Source: Ascarosepion bandense (lineage: Eukaryota > Mollusca > Cephalopoda > Sepiida > Sepiidae). Taken from it: 64,000 bases of DNA. Positions 19,389-29,194 of this stretch are shown here, in pieces (position 1 is the first letter of the stretch; every line of letters starts with the position of its first letter). The notes beneath the pieces are model-generated. The model ran no database searches. It saw only the letters and a list, made by a program, of their open reading frames with translations, and was not told the DNA's origin. The stretch covers positions 3,127,501 to 3,191,500 of the forward strand of contig JBBBDQ010001918.1 in assembly GCA_037127315.1 (NCBI GenBank). Direction: 5' to 3'. Position numbers and translations under genes: made by a program.

Positions 19389-20225
19389 CATGTATATATA
19401 TTATCCTTTCAGTCTTGTTATTATAAATTTAGCTCATGTTCTCTTCATAGACATATATTTCGTCTATTTATCTCTAATATAGGATTGGCGTGTTTCACCT
19501 ACTGTTTACATCCAATATGTTTATGCAATACATTTATTATATTCTTCATACTAATTAACAATTATATTGACCTTTTAAGCGCCGCTTAAATATGACACGA
19601 AGCCGAAAGTATGGGGTACCCCGCGAGAAATGGACTCACTACTAAAGGACGCATTTCAAAAGCTAGGAGTACCGAGAGACAGGAAGACCTCATTAGAAAC
19701 AGAGAGAAAAAAATGCTAGACTCCTATGCGATATCTCTCCTTCTATATGGCAGCGAATGTTCAACGATCTTTTCAAGCTTGCCAACGAATTAACAATGAC
19801 GTATTCAGTTCAAATTTTGATTTAATGTCTGTTTTAACGGAGATTGACATTCATGCTATTTTTTTCAGCAGTACAACAATTTTTTTTATAGGACTATAAG
19901 CATTTTATCGGGGTACTTACCCAAGTAACTGTCCATTTTCGGAAATCCGAGGTGACTAACGCAGTGTTAAGCCCAGTTTGCTGTCATTTGCCATTTATAT
20001 AATTTGTAGTTATTTTCAAACAAACAGGCAAGCTCAATTACGCTTTAATTAACTGACTTTAACTTCATTTAAAATTTAACATTAAATTTATTTCTAATTT
20101 AATTTGTCACAAATCATTAGCAATCTAGCGTTAAATGATCGCGGAATGTACAGGCTTCATAACCCCGCCCCTTATTATAATAAAGACCGTTGTGTATTTA
20201 TTTGTATATATTTACTGTATTTTAA
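19389..20225. other. AT-rich sequence with a LINE-A scrap
   Basis: Mostly unassigned. 19590-19795 holds a LINE-A scrap listed separately. 19925-19985 has CATTTTCGGAAATCCGAGGT and GACTAACGCAGTGTTAAG, related to blocks in the 21433-22600 duplication. Confidence 0.45.
19590..19795 (+). pseudogene. LINE-A internal fragment
   Basis: Broken frames read KDAFQKLGV..., then SLETER-like residues and ISLLLYGSECSTI. This is the stretch just after the reverse transcriptase palm, also present at 23700-23850. About 65 codons remain. Confidence 0.65.
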
Positions 20226-20229
20226 AAAA

Positions 20230-20460
20230 GACCACTATATATATATATAGTCATCCGCAGAGAGATCTGTTTCGCTGTATCACAGCTCATCAGTACGGTT
20301 AGACTCCAATTGCTTTTTACCCAGGATTGAAACCTGACCGAATTGGCGTCAGTCGGCAATTCTACCTCTGGGCTATGGGCGCTCGGTAGAAGAAGTCAGA
20401 CTTTTTAGCGCGTATATTATAATTATACACGCCCAATAGCCAGAGTGCTCTAATTGCTAC
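20230..20460 (-). mobile_element. Hammerhead-bearing tRNA-like SINE, copy 1
   Basis: Minus strand order: TAGAGCACTCTGGCTATTGG, then the tRNA-like part with box A-like CATAGCCCAGAGGTAGAAT (about 20352-20370), a box B-like GGTTTCAATCCTGG (about 20321-20334), then the hammerhead (20256-20299) and a TA microsatellite. The 5' part present in copy 2 (38241-38350) is missing. Related copies: 38241-38545, 53780-53960 and 63740-64000. Confidence 0.8.
20256..20299 (-). ncRNA. Hammerhead ribozyme, stem III damaged
   Basis: Minus strand: stem I arm CCGTA, core CUGAUGA, stem II GCUGU/ACAGC with loop GAU, core GAAA, then ACAGAUCUCUC. Compared with the intact copies the stem III 3' strand has C where G pairs with C15.2, so one of its base pairs is lost and the cleavage triplet becomes CUC. 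The opposite stem I arm UGCGG is kept. Probably weak or inactive. Confidence 0.75.
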
Positions 20461-20478
20461 CTTATTTGTACTTTATTG

Positions 20479-20524
20479 TACAAAGGATTTTACATGAATC
20501 TTGATTCGTGTAAAATCCTTTGTA
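20479..20524 (+). repeat. ~22-bp-stem hairpin
   Basis: ACAAAGGATTTTACATGAATC, two loop bases, then GATTCGTGTAAAATCCTTTGT: perfect pairing except one T/G wobble. It lies just outside the 5' side of the hammerhead SINE copy 1. Confidence 0.9.
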
Positions 20525-20727
20525 AACTAAAGACGGAAGCTGATGATGGTTCGCCTGAAATAGTCCATACTCCCGATTTACCATAAAATAACGTGTCTGC
20601 CTGAATTTTTCTTATATTTGCTCTATATGTATTTATATACATATATATTTAGAGCTCTCTTAGAGAGTTATCCTACCACTGTATGTACGGGACACTCCTT
20701 TGGATACTTCTATACCTACACCGCATG

Positions 20728-20757
<30 letters not shown>
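20728..20757 (+). repeat. (TA)n microsatellite
   Basis: About 15 TA units directly abutting the foldback at 20758. Confidence 0.95.
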
Positions 20758-20763
<6 letters not shown>

Positions 20764-20927
20764 TTATTATTATTACTATAATAAAAATGGCATACTGTAA
20801 CTCAATAGCTATAAAATGTCGGTGTTAAAACACCAGGCAGTAATATTTTACTGCCTGGTGTTTTAACACCGACATTTTATAACAATCCAGTTACATTATG
20901 CCTTTTTTATTATAGTAAAAATAACTA
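20758..20927. repeat. 170-bp foldback with a 33-bp perfect inner stem
   Basis: 20811-20843 and 20848-20880 are perfect inverted repeats around a 4-base TATT loop (arm starts ATAAAATGTCGGTGTTAAAA). The symmetry continues imperfectly outwards: TAGTTATTATTATTA at the left end against TAGTAAAAATAACTA at the right, and GGCATACTGTAACT against AGTTACATTATGCC. Such a structure can be a foldback MITE or a recent palindromic duplication. Confidence 0.92.
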
Positions 20928-20999
20928 CTCTAAATTTATCCTTTACTTTTGTATTGAGCACTTTTGAAAGTAAATATCTAACTGTGGAATATACTTCTC

Positions 21000-21013
21000 T
21001 TAGTAACCATTGG

Positions 21014-21057
<44 letters not shown>

Positions 21058-21240
21058 GCAGGTTTCATTGAATAATATAGACAAGTTTTGTCTATTAATT
21101 TTGTGTAGGATCCGTTCATACCGTCTGATATACTTGATGGTGATGTCGTTAAAAGACAACAAAAAATCACAGTATTTGTTGAATTTTTTATCGGGTCTAA
21201 GCTTTCGGCTCACATAAGCCATTATCAAAGAGTAAATAAT
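21000..21240. repeat. TA microsatellite and AAGCTTTCGGCTCACAT repeat, copy 2
   Basis: (TA)n at 21017-21053, then TGCAGGTTTCATTGAATAAT, CTTGATGGTGATGTCGTTAA and CTAAGCTTTCGGCTCACAT. The same order is found at 37320-37430, and partly at 4250-4440; part of it recurs reversed at 21360-21390. The frames on both strands are repeat-derived. Confidence 0.7.
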
Positions 21241-21432
21241 AACACACAGTAAACATAGAACATTTAAGCTATTAACAATAAAGGTAATTGAATTGAAAAT
21301 ATAAGTCCATCCCTACCGTGGCGGATGGCCGAAGACAGTGACAAAATAGATTATTATTATCTATATTATTCAATGAAACCTGCATTAATGAAAAAATGCT
21401 GCCAAAATACACACAATATATATATATATATA
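21241..21432. other. No gene recognised
   Basis: Contains a reversed piece of the previous repeat (ATTCAATGAAACCTGCATTA near 21367) and a short TA run at 21417-21432. Confidence 0.45.
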
Positions 21433-22600
21433 TAACACCCCATGTGACTGACGCTTCGTTAATAATCATAGAGTTTAATGTTACCAGTAATATATAATAA
21501 TATTTAGTAATAGTTTTTAATAGCAGTATTATTTAAATATAATATCAAAGTTTGTTTGGCAAGATCTTGTTGCAAAAAAACTAAATGATAAAAAATAACT
21601 TTTTTTTATTTCCAACTGAAATGTTTTGTCAAATTAATTTGCTCTCAGCTGATTTCCTCGATTACTTGACCATTAGTCTTTTCTTCTTGCTTTCTTGTAT
21701 TACATATTTTTTAAAGTATTCTTTCATTTGTTCCGAGTTTATCATCAACACAATCGTAATAGGTCTTGTTATGTCTTTTTATGAAACGTTTTTATAAAGT
21801 ATTTTTCAAAGGAGTAAAATACAAATCAAAAAGATTGCTTTTTTATCCCAGCGTTAATTTCCTCGGATTTCCGAAAATGAAACGTCCTCGGACGTAGGCC
21901 GCCCACGACAACTGAGCTACAACTGTTCCACTCTGCGTGCTACACGCATTCAATAAGTCAACTGAAAATTACGAGTAATTTATACCTTTTGAGGTAACAA
22001 AACACCCCATGTGACTAACGCAAGGTTAATAAAAATAATATTTAATGCTACTAATAATATGTAATAATATCTAATAATAGTTTTTGATAGCAGTACTATT
22101 AAAATTTAATATCAAATTTTGTTTCGTGAGATCCTAAAGGGAAACACTAAATGATCAAGAAAAAAAATACAACCTTTATTTAATTTCAAACTGAAATGTT
22201 TTGTCGAATTCATTTGCTTTCAGTCGCTTTCTTTGACTTTCTTGATCGTTAGTCTTTTCTTCTTGCTTTCCTGTACTACCCTCTCTAAGTATTCTTTTTT
22301 TTTTCCGAGTCTGTCATCAACACAATCCTAATACATTGTGGTAGGTATTTTTATTAAACGTCTTTACAAAATATTTTTCAACGGAGTAAAATGATTAGTT
22401 TTTAACCCTACGTTGTTATCTCGGATTTCTGGAAATTTATCTTCTCCGGATGATGTCCTCCCATGACACCTGAGCTAAAACTGTGCCAATCCACGTGCTA
22501 CACACATATGAGTCAGGAGAGTAGTGAGAGGGTGCAAAAGAAACAGGTTGCCTACTCGGAATTATGAATACTTTAAACATTTTAGAGTAACAAACACCAT
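21433..22600 (+). repeat. Tandem duplication of about 565 bp
   Basis: Unit 1 (about 21433-21999) and unit 2 (about 22000-22600) share AACACCCCATGTGACT, TTAATATCAAA, a CAACTGAAATGTTTTGTC block, CATTAGTCTTTTCTTCTTGC, TCATCAACACAATC and a gene-like CTGAGCTA..CTGT block. Identity is moderate. Each unit ends with a patch (TTCCTCGGATTTCCGAAAATG and GACAACTGAGCTACAACTG) that on the minus strand looks like a decayed tRNA-type box A, so a SINE origin is possible. The 70-codon frame at 21585 is not shared by both units. Confidence 0.75.
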
Positions 22601-22698
22601 ACGCGATTAAAAGAAGATGTTAAGGCGCTCTCCACCTTTGTCTTATAATTGACTGTTCCTACCACTATATAAAGTGGTAGTAGAAAGAGCTCAGGGTT

Positions 22699-23403
22699 GT
22701 AGCGTTGCCTTGCAATCTGCTACTATGACACTGTCAGCTCTCTGCCTTCAGGCGGTGGGCGCTCTCTACTTCCGAGCAGAGAGCAATAACCCAGTCGTGG
22801 TTCCGCCGAAGGGTAGAAGCACGACTGGGCAAAAATAGACATATATTTTTTGGCGGGGCCATATAGCGCGGAAATCCCAGTTATAAACTGACCATGTGTC
22901 ACATGTTGCCCTTATTGGGAGGGACAGCTAAATAATGTAGCGTTGCCTTGCAACCTGCTACTATGACACTGTCAGCCCTCTGCCTTCGGGTAGAGGGCGC
23001 TCTCTGCTTCCGAGCAGAGAGCAATAACCCAGTCGTGGTTCCGCCGAAGGGTAGAAGCACGACTGGGCAAAAATAGACATATATTTTTTGGCGGGGCCAT
23101 ATAGCGCGAAATCCCAGTTATAAACTGACCATGTGTCACATGTTGCCCTTACTGGGAGGGACAGCTAAATAATGTAGCGTGGTGCGTCGCGTTGACTGTT
23201 CAGTCAATACCAAGTCAGTCGAGTACTTCTGGTAGCGAACCGGAAGTGTGCTATACACAGACTCTACGTCTTATTATTTTAATAAACCATTGTTCCTGTA
23301 CTATACTAACAACTCTGTTGTACATACTATTTTCCGGTAATATATTTCATTTACCTTATTTTCGTTGTTTGTGATTATTTATTCAGCTATATCTGTTACA
23401 CAC
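22699..23403 (+). repeat. Hairpin-rich 238-bp tandem repeat with LTR-like 3' flank
   Basis: Starts of GTAGCGTTGCCTTGCAA at 22699 and 22937 and of GTAGCG at 23174 give two full units and a third start. Each unit carries hairpins: GCTCTCTGCTTCCGAGCAGA with its last bases GAGC (10-bp stem, TCCG loop; perfect in unit 2) and CCCAGTCGTG...CACGACTGGG (10-bp perfect stem in both). After the third start the sequence changes and includes AATAAACCATTG, a possible polyadenylation signal. It could be a long terminal repeat with duplicated U3; no primer-binding site or target duplication was confirmed. Confidence 0.7.
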
Positions 23404-23639
23404 AACATAACAGAAGATAATAAAAAAAAACGCCTCCAGCTGTCTTTAATTAAATAATGATAAAGTAATCACAATAAATTTTGAAAATATGGAGCGACTG
23501 CCGAGGTTACAATAACACTGGGGACTTCAAAGATACTGAGGAAGGTTCTCCAGAACCTATCTGTCACTCGACTCTCTTGTGACATCCATAAGATATATAT
23601 ACTGTGAATATGCAAATACACTGACGAATACATTTTTCA

Positions 23640-24242
23640 AAAAGTTTTCTAACATGAAAAATGTTCTGACAGCGAATGGAAGGTGCGACACTGAGATCCG
23701 AAGCATTGGCATGGCCAAGGACGCATTTCAAAAGCTAACAAGAGTACTGAGAGGCAAGAAGACCTCATTAGAAGCAGAGAGAAAAATACTAGAATCCAAT
23801 GCGATATCTCTCCTTCTATATGGCAGCGAATGTTCGATGATCTTTCCAAGGATGAAGGAGAGGCTCGAAGCAGAAGAAATCTTGCTCTGCAGAAGGATGC
23901 TGAGGATAACATAGACCAAACATGTGAGCAATGACGAGGTGTTGAAGAGGATGCAAACGAGAAAAAAACTTATATTCAGTATCAGGAAGAGGCAGCGTAT
24001 GTTTCTGGGACACGTAATGAGGAAGGAGGGTTTGGAGAATCAGATTCTCACAGGACGGATAGAGACGGGGGAAAGCAGCGTGAGACATATTTGACAGGCT
24101 TGAGCAAATGGATGGCGGAATGGGGTTTGGGAGAGATACCAAGAGAAAAAAATATTCCGAACGACAAGGGACAGGGGCAAATGGAAGTCCATGATCGCCT
24201 ACATCCTGAAGGGACACGACACATAAAGAAGGATATATTTTA
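23640..24242 (+). pseudogene. LINE-A 3' portion, well preserved
   Basis: Broken by two frameshifts. In order it reads: VLTANGRCDTEIRS, IGMAKDAFQKL, LLLYGSECSMIF, LEAEEILLCRRMLRIT, then HVSNDEVLKRMQTRKKLI, then (frame at 24091) LSKWMAEWGLGEI and the final EGT before the stop. This is the region downstream of the YADD box in an endonuclease/reverse-transcriptase LINE. No palm residues remain, so it is 5'-truncated. The minus-strand 145-codon frame is its shadow. Confidence 0.85.
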
Positions 24243-24585
24243 TCAAACACCAACGATGACTTCTAAAGAACATTGCAGAATTCTAACCATTTGGCCCCTC
24301 GTGTTACACCGTGCGCTGAACAAACGTCATGACGCAGACGAATTCAGCACACTGTTGCACTTGTGACCGCACCCAGTCATAATGTGGTTGAAGTATTTGA
24401 CAACACCACTGAATCTTTCTCGCTAGACCTTATCACTCTTATGATCTACTCCACCCGTGCAAACGCGAGAAAATGCTTTGTTAATAAATCTCGTGAGATG
24501 GATATGACACTTGTCTCTTCCTAACATAAAATGAAAAAAAGATATGACATCATTTTCTTTGTCGACTGCTTGCTTGCGTCAGTCA
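24243..24585. other. No gene recognised
   Basis: Unique-looking, moderately CG-containing sequence with no open frame of note; no repeat mate seen. Confidence 0.4.
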
Positions 24586-25198
24586 GTCAGTTAAGTGCCG
24601 TACGTGATACACGCTTGGGCGATCATGTCTCGAAAGAGACATGACTGACTGGGCAGAAGATTATCCCGCAGTAGGTTGCCATTGCTTTCTGCGGTAGACT
24701 GGTTGCCAACCAAGGCTAGAGAACCAAACCTGTCCTGTTATTTGACTCATAACTAGAGGGGAAAGAAATGTATTATATTATTAAGTAGTAATAAGTGGGG
24801 GATCAGTTTATTACTTCACAACAATATAAAGCCGATCCCCCACTTTATGACCAGTAGAAGCTTTAATCATGATTCCAACTATTATGTTCAGTCAGTCAGT
24901 TAAGTGCCATACGTGATACACTCTTGGGCGATCATGTCTCGAAAGAGACATGACTGACTGGGCAGAAGATTAGCCCGCAGTAGGTTGCCATTGCTTTCTG
25001 CGGTAGACTGGTTGCCCACCAAGGCTATAGAACCCAATATGTCCTGCTATTTAACCCATAACTGAAGGAAGAGACGGATTAATACCTTTCCCAAGGGTAT
25101 TTGCGCGTAAGTGAATACAATGGATTCAGCTGGAATTCGAACTCGGCTCCCCGATTTCTCGTTCCGAACCGATATCCACTGTACCACAAAACGGATAT
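24586..25198 (-). mobile_element. Two SINE bodies joined by the hairpin spacer; tRNA head on the proximal one
   Basis: 24586-24770 and 24890-25198 each read as the SINE body in reverse (GTCAGTCAGTTAAGTGCC, ATACGTGATACAC, GACATGACTGACTGGGCAGA, GCGGTAGACTGGTTGCC). Between them lies the GGGGGATC...GATCCCCCAC hairpin unit (24808-24843) with an empty TTAA at 24874-24877. The second copy continues through GGAATTCGAACTCGGCTCC (box B-like) to CACTGTACCACAA (box A-like). Confidence 0.88.
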
Positions 25199-25428
25199 AA
25201 TTATTTTATTGTCATGAAATTAGATAACAAATTTTTGGCGACAATGATGAATATACTTTTGTTTACACACTGCGCAAAGGATGGACGATTCTATTTACCA
25301 GATCAGTAAATTATATTTCATATAGATATACTTTTTTTTACTACGTTACTTAAAATCTTTTTTACTAACTTAATTGAAATCAAAAAGTAAAAACCAACAT
25401 GATATATGCAAATATATAGCCTTTACAC
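25199..25428. other. No gene recognised
   Basis: AT-rich sequence between the SINE pair and the AGGTACCT element; no motif or repeat mate recognised. Confidence 0.4.
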
Positions 25429-27282
25429 GAGGTACCTCCGTCCATTTTCGATACCTAAATTTAAATTGAAATTTTAAAATAAATAAGTTATCTTCAAGCT
25501 TTAAAATTAGCTTTAATTGAAAGCCAAGAGATTAAATTTTAATTCCAGAAAGAAAAATACACTGGTGTATTTTAAACCGAAATTATATTGATTTTAATCT
25601 AATTTTTTTCTAAATCGGAAAAATTAAATCTAAATTTCCCACCATTTTTGATTGATCGACACATTCTGTCAACAATACGTAAACAGTAGCCAAATATTTT
25701 TAAAATTTTGCAAAAATAAAATATACCCCCCTGACACGTCATTTAAATCAATTTTTAAAATTGAAACTTAACTTTATCTGATTTTAATCAAGTAATAATT
25801 CCTTACTGCCAGAAATTTACAATAAAAAGAACTTTTTAACTACGGTAGCCCTACCTGTCATCAACTCGATTACGTAATGACGTGGGGTGTTAAAAGATTT
25901 ATGAGAAACTGAAAGTATTACGACCATACGGGCAAAAAAAAACAAAAAAAACATAAAATTTTAATTTCTTTTTTTTTTTTTTAACTAAATAGTAAAAGTC
26001 AAAATTTAATTTAATAATTTCAGCAATTGTATAACATTTAATAGAATTTTAGTTTAGCTTTATAGCCAGACATTTGAATATGCTTTCTGAATAAATAAAA
26101 ATTTAAAATTTCTTATAAAATTTTAATTTAATAAGAAAGAATGAAATTAAAATAACCAATCTAAGTTATTTTATGTTATTTATTAATATTTTTATGTATT
26201 TTTCATATTATTAAGTTATCACTAAGTTTATGGCAGGGTAAAAATATCTAATTTAATTTTTATAGTTCTGCAGATGTTATAATTATGGAAACGTGTTATG
26301 ACTCCTATGGAACATCGTACTTACTCAAAATGAAACGTAAATTAACATATTTACACACATTTTTTTTTATTTAATTAATTTAAAATATTTAGGCAAAATG
26401 ATTTTTATTAAAATTTTAAATTTGAGAAAGGCAAATGATAATCAGCTCTTAACGAAAACGTCTACTCGCAATCAATTCTTTGGAGATTTTAAAAAATATT
26501 TTAAAAAGCTTATATATTATTAAAGTATTTAATAACAAAATTTAAACAAATGAAAACAATTCTTTTAAAATTTTATTATTAATCGAAAAAAAAATTTTTT
26601 CCAGAATATAATGTCTTCAATAGTTATTATTTATTTCAGTAATTAAAAGATTATCAAATTTAATTATATCAGAGTTTATAGCATTTTTATTTTACTCTTC
26701 GGAGAAGGTTTTCGGATAGTGATTGCAAACTTAAAATAAAAAAAACATAGGTGATTTATATTCCCCAATGAGTCCTGCGTTGAACAAATAAAACAAAAGT
26801 TAGCCATCAGCGTAAAATTTATTAAGATTTCATGGATTTACGTGAAGTGGGGGGAACAGAGGTAAAAAATATATATTTTTATCAAGATTTTTAATAAATA
26901 ATAGTTTCAAAAGTAATTTCATTCATTTGTGAATGAATACTGAAATTTTCATTAAAATACGACAATTATTTGATTTTTGCGAGAATTTCTAAATTAATGT
27001 GTTTGTAACCTAAAAAATGTGGCAAATGCAATCATTTGGTGTCCATTGTAAAACAGTAGTAAACGTTTCTTAGCCGCTAACTCAACCAAAACGAAATTTC
27101 GAAAATATTAGAAAGGATTAAAAATTTTTTTAAAATAATTAAAAACTACTTTGATTTTTCCTCTTAAAAATAATATAAACATTTTGAGGGATAAAGTTTG
27201 TTTTATTAAGTTTGGGAGCTTTTCTAATCATACTATGCTGTTTTGTTTTTAATTGACATATATGACGTAATGGAGGTACCTA
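25429..27282 (-). mobile_element. AGGTACCT-ended element, copy 3, uninterrupted
   Basis: GAGGTACCTCCGTCCATTTTCG at 25429 (shown in part) is the right end reversed, and GGAGGTACCTAC at 27271-27282 the left end. At about 1.85 kb it is the only full-length copy without a nested insert. Internal landmarks are as in copy 2 (e.g. the reverse of GGGACTCATTGGGGAAT near 26764). No reading frame exceeds 60 codons: a non-autonomous element with short terminal inverted repeats. Confidence 0.75.
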
Positions 27283-27584
27283 CACAAAGCAGATAATAGA
27301 TAATAGTTTCGTAATAAACATTTATCGTAAATAATCAGTCCGGTAGAAATAAATATATAATACTGATTGATTATAAACTGAATATCTATTTAAATACGAG
27401 TAAGGATAAAAAATAATGTTAAAACAAATAATTTCATATTGTCGGTTGTTTAAAGAACATTTCGTTAATCTTCGTTAATTTCCGTAACATGTTGACATTA
27501 CGATACTTTTAAGAGCAAATATGGTTATTACGATGAATCAAAATTGTGTTATATAGGCTTGATTTGATTTCGTTTAGACTTTTG

Positions 27585-27680
27585 GTCATTCGTGATCGAG
27601 AGGTCTAAGGCAGACTAGATCAATTGGTGGCTTCCCCTATGTGGATAGGTGTCGCAGGTTCGAATCCTGCTGAATATCAC
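27585..27680 (+). tRNA. tRNA-Ser-like sequence 1 (pseudo-tRNA)
   Basis: GTCATTCGTGATCGAGAGGTC (in part) gives an acceptor strand and box A-like D arm. ACTAGATCAATTGG echoes the tRNA-Ser anticodon region, then a long variable arm. GCAGGTTCGAATCCTGC (27656-27672) is a perfect T arm with consensus box B. The 3' acceptor strand GAATATC mismatches GTCATTC. The anticodon stem is poor, so decoding function is unlikely. Confidence 0.6.
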
Positions 27681-27958
27681 GCATTTTCTTAACAAAAATT
27701 TATCGTAAATTATCATGCTGGTAGAAATACATATATAATACTGTTTGCTTATAAACCGAATATCTACTTAAATACGAGTATCGATAAAAAATAATGTTAA
27801 AACAAATCATTTCAAATTGTCGGTTGTTTAATCTTCGTTAATTTCCGTAGCATGTTTATATTTGTTGACATTACGATACATTTCTGTGTAGATATGGTTA
27901 TTTGCGTGAGTCGAAAATTGTGTTTTATAGGCTTGATTTGACTTCGTTTAGACTGTTG

Positions 27959-28053
27959 GTCATTCGTGGTCGAGAGGTCTAGGACGCGCTAGGTCAATTG
28001 GTGGCTTCCTCTATATGGATAGGGGTTGCATGCTCGAATCCTGCCGAATGACA
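27959..28053 (+). tRNA. tRNA-Ser-like sequence 2 (pseudo-tRNA)
   Basis: Acceptor GTCATTC (27959-27965) pairs perfectly with GAATGAC (28046-28052). Box A-like TGGTCGAGAGGTC is intact; box B is GCTCGAATCC (one change). A long variable region is present. The anticodon stem is again poor. Confidence 0.6.
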
Positions 28054-28346
28054 CACATTTTCTTAACAAAGATTTATCGTAAATAATCAGACCGGTCGTA
28101 ATAAATATATAATAGTGTTTGATTATGAACAAAATATCTACTTAAATACGGGTATCAATCAAAAAATAATGTTCAAATAAATAATTTCAAATTGTCGGTT
28201 TTTTTAACCAATTTCGTTAATCTTCGTTAAATTCCGTAACGTGTTTACATTTGTTGACATTACGACACATTTCAGAGCAAAGATGGATATTACGATGAAT
28301 TCGAAAATTGTGTTATAGGTTTAATTTGACCTCATTCAGACTGATT

Positions 28347-28409
28347 GTCATTCGTGGTCGAGAGGTCTATGCGAATAGGAGTCGCAGGTTCGAATTCTGC
28401 CGAATGACA
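28347..28409 (+). tRNA. tRNA-Ser-like sequence 3, anticodon arm deleted
   Basis: Acceptor GTCATTC pairs with GAATGAC; box A-like GTGGTCGAGAGGTCTA and a T arm GCAGGTTCGAATTCTGC remain. About 20-30 bases spanning the anticodon and variable arm are missing, so it cannot be a tRNA. The retained parts are exactly the two RNA polymerase III promoter boxes. Confidence 0.65.
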
Positions 28410-28624
28410 CACATTTTTGTAATAAAAATCTATCGTAAATAATCAGGCCGGTAGAAATAAATATATAAAACTGTTTGATTATAAACAGAATATCTACTTA
28501 AATACGGTTATCAATCGAAAAATAATGTTCAAACATATATTTTCAAAGCAGATAACATAACAAACTTTAGACAAAGCTAAGTAATGATTTCAAATTCCAG
28601 TAGAATTCGTTTTATTCACTTGTG

Positions 28625-28835
28625 CAATCGTGCAACCAGACTGGCAACAAGCCCCCCCCCCCCCGCCGTTTATAGTTAGATCAACCAAATGCAGCTGCCA
28701 ATTCTACTCCACCAGCTTCTTTTCCCGTACTTCCCGCTTGTAGAACTCCCTTCCATATACATGCTTTCCTGACGGCTACAACCTCCAGGAATTGAAATGC
28801 AATGTCAATTCCCAGCTCTTAACGACTTGACTCTA
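28625..28835 (+). pseudogene. LINE-B C-terminal fragment
   Basis: Broken frames give the end of LINE-B: NFYSTSFFSRTSRL-like wording, NSLPYTCFPDGYNLQELKC and a final SQLL. It starts with the degenerate 'atRLATR' region interrupted by a poly-C run at 28652-28664. A SINE body scrap (CGGTCTACTGCAGAAAGTAA) follows at 28838-28925. Confidence 0.7.
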
Positions 28836-28925
28836 CCGGTCTACTGCAGAAAGTAATGGCAAACTACTGCTGGAAAATCTTCGGCCCATTCAGTCATGTC
28901 TCTTTCGAAAAATGTATCACATATG

Positions 28926-29194
28926 TCACATAACGGAATAAGGTCAATCCTCATTGGGGACGTGACAGATACATATAAGTCAGATCAAGATGAAAGCGAG
29001 TAAATATTAGCGTTTCTTTCATCGAATTAGATTTTGAAATTTAGTATAGCATGCTGTAAATACCATTGTTAATTCAGACACCACTGACGAAACTTTGTGT
29101 CAGACAAGACTTACCTTAATAAATGCGCCATTTTGAAAGTCAACATGTCAGTCTTTTGAACGGGTAATGGGAATTATATAACTGGTCTGGATGT
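28926..29194. other. No gene recognised
   Basis: Non-coding sequence between SINE scraps; no repeat mate or motif recognised. Confidence 0.4.

Larger units (their letters stand above)
27311..28550 (+). repeat. Tandem ~375-bp units, each with a tRNA-Ser-like block
   Basis: Unit starts at TTTATCGTAAAT are 27321, 27699, 28073 and about 28429, giving steps of 378, 374 and 356 bp. Each unit: ATCGTAAATAATCAG, CCGGTAGAAATAAATATATA, ATAATGTT(A/C)AAAC, TCGTTAATTTCCGTAACATG, TTGTGTTATA, then the tRNA-like block, then ACATTTTCTTAAC. The last step is short because its tRNA-like block lost the anticodon arm. Single diverged copies lie at 37940-38240 and 43135-43330. Confidence 0.88.

Noticed and set aside
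22605..23403. Complete LTR retrotransposon LTR
   Set aside because: TGT...ACA-like ends and an AATAAA can be pointed to, but no 5-bp target duplication, primer-binding site or partner LTR was found, so only the tandem repeat is claimed.
27585..28409. Functional tRNA-Ser genes
   Set aside because: The acceptor and T arms look good, but the anticodon stem does not pair and one copy lacks it entirely; better explained as tRNA-derived repeats.
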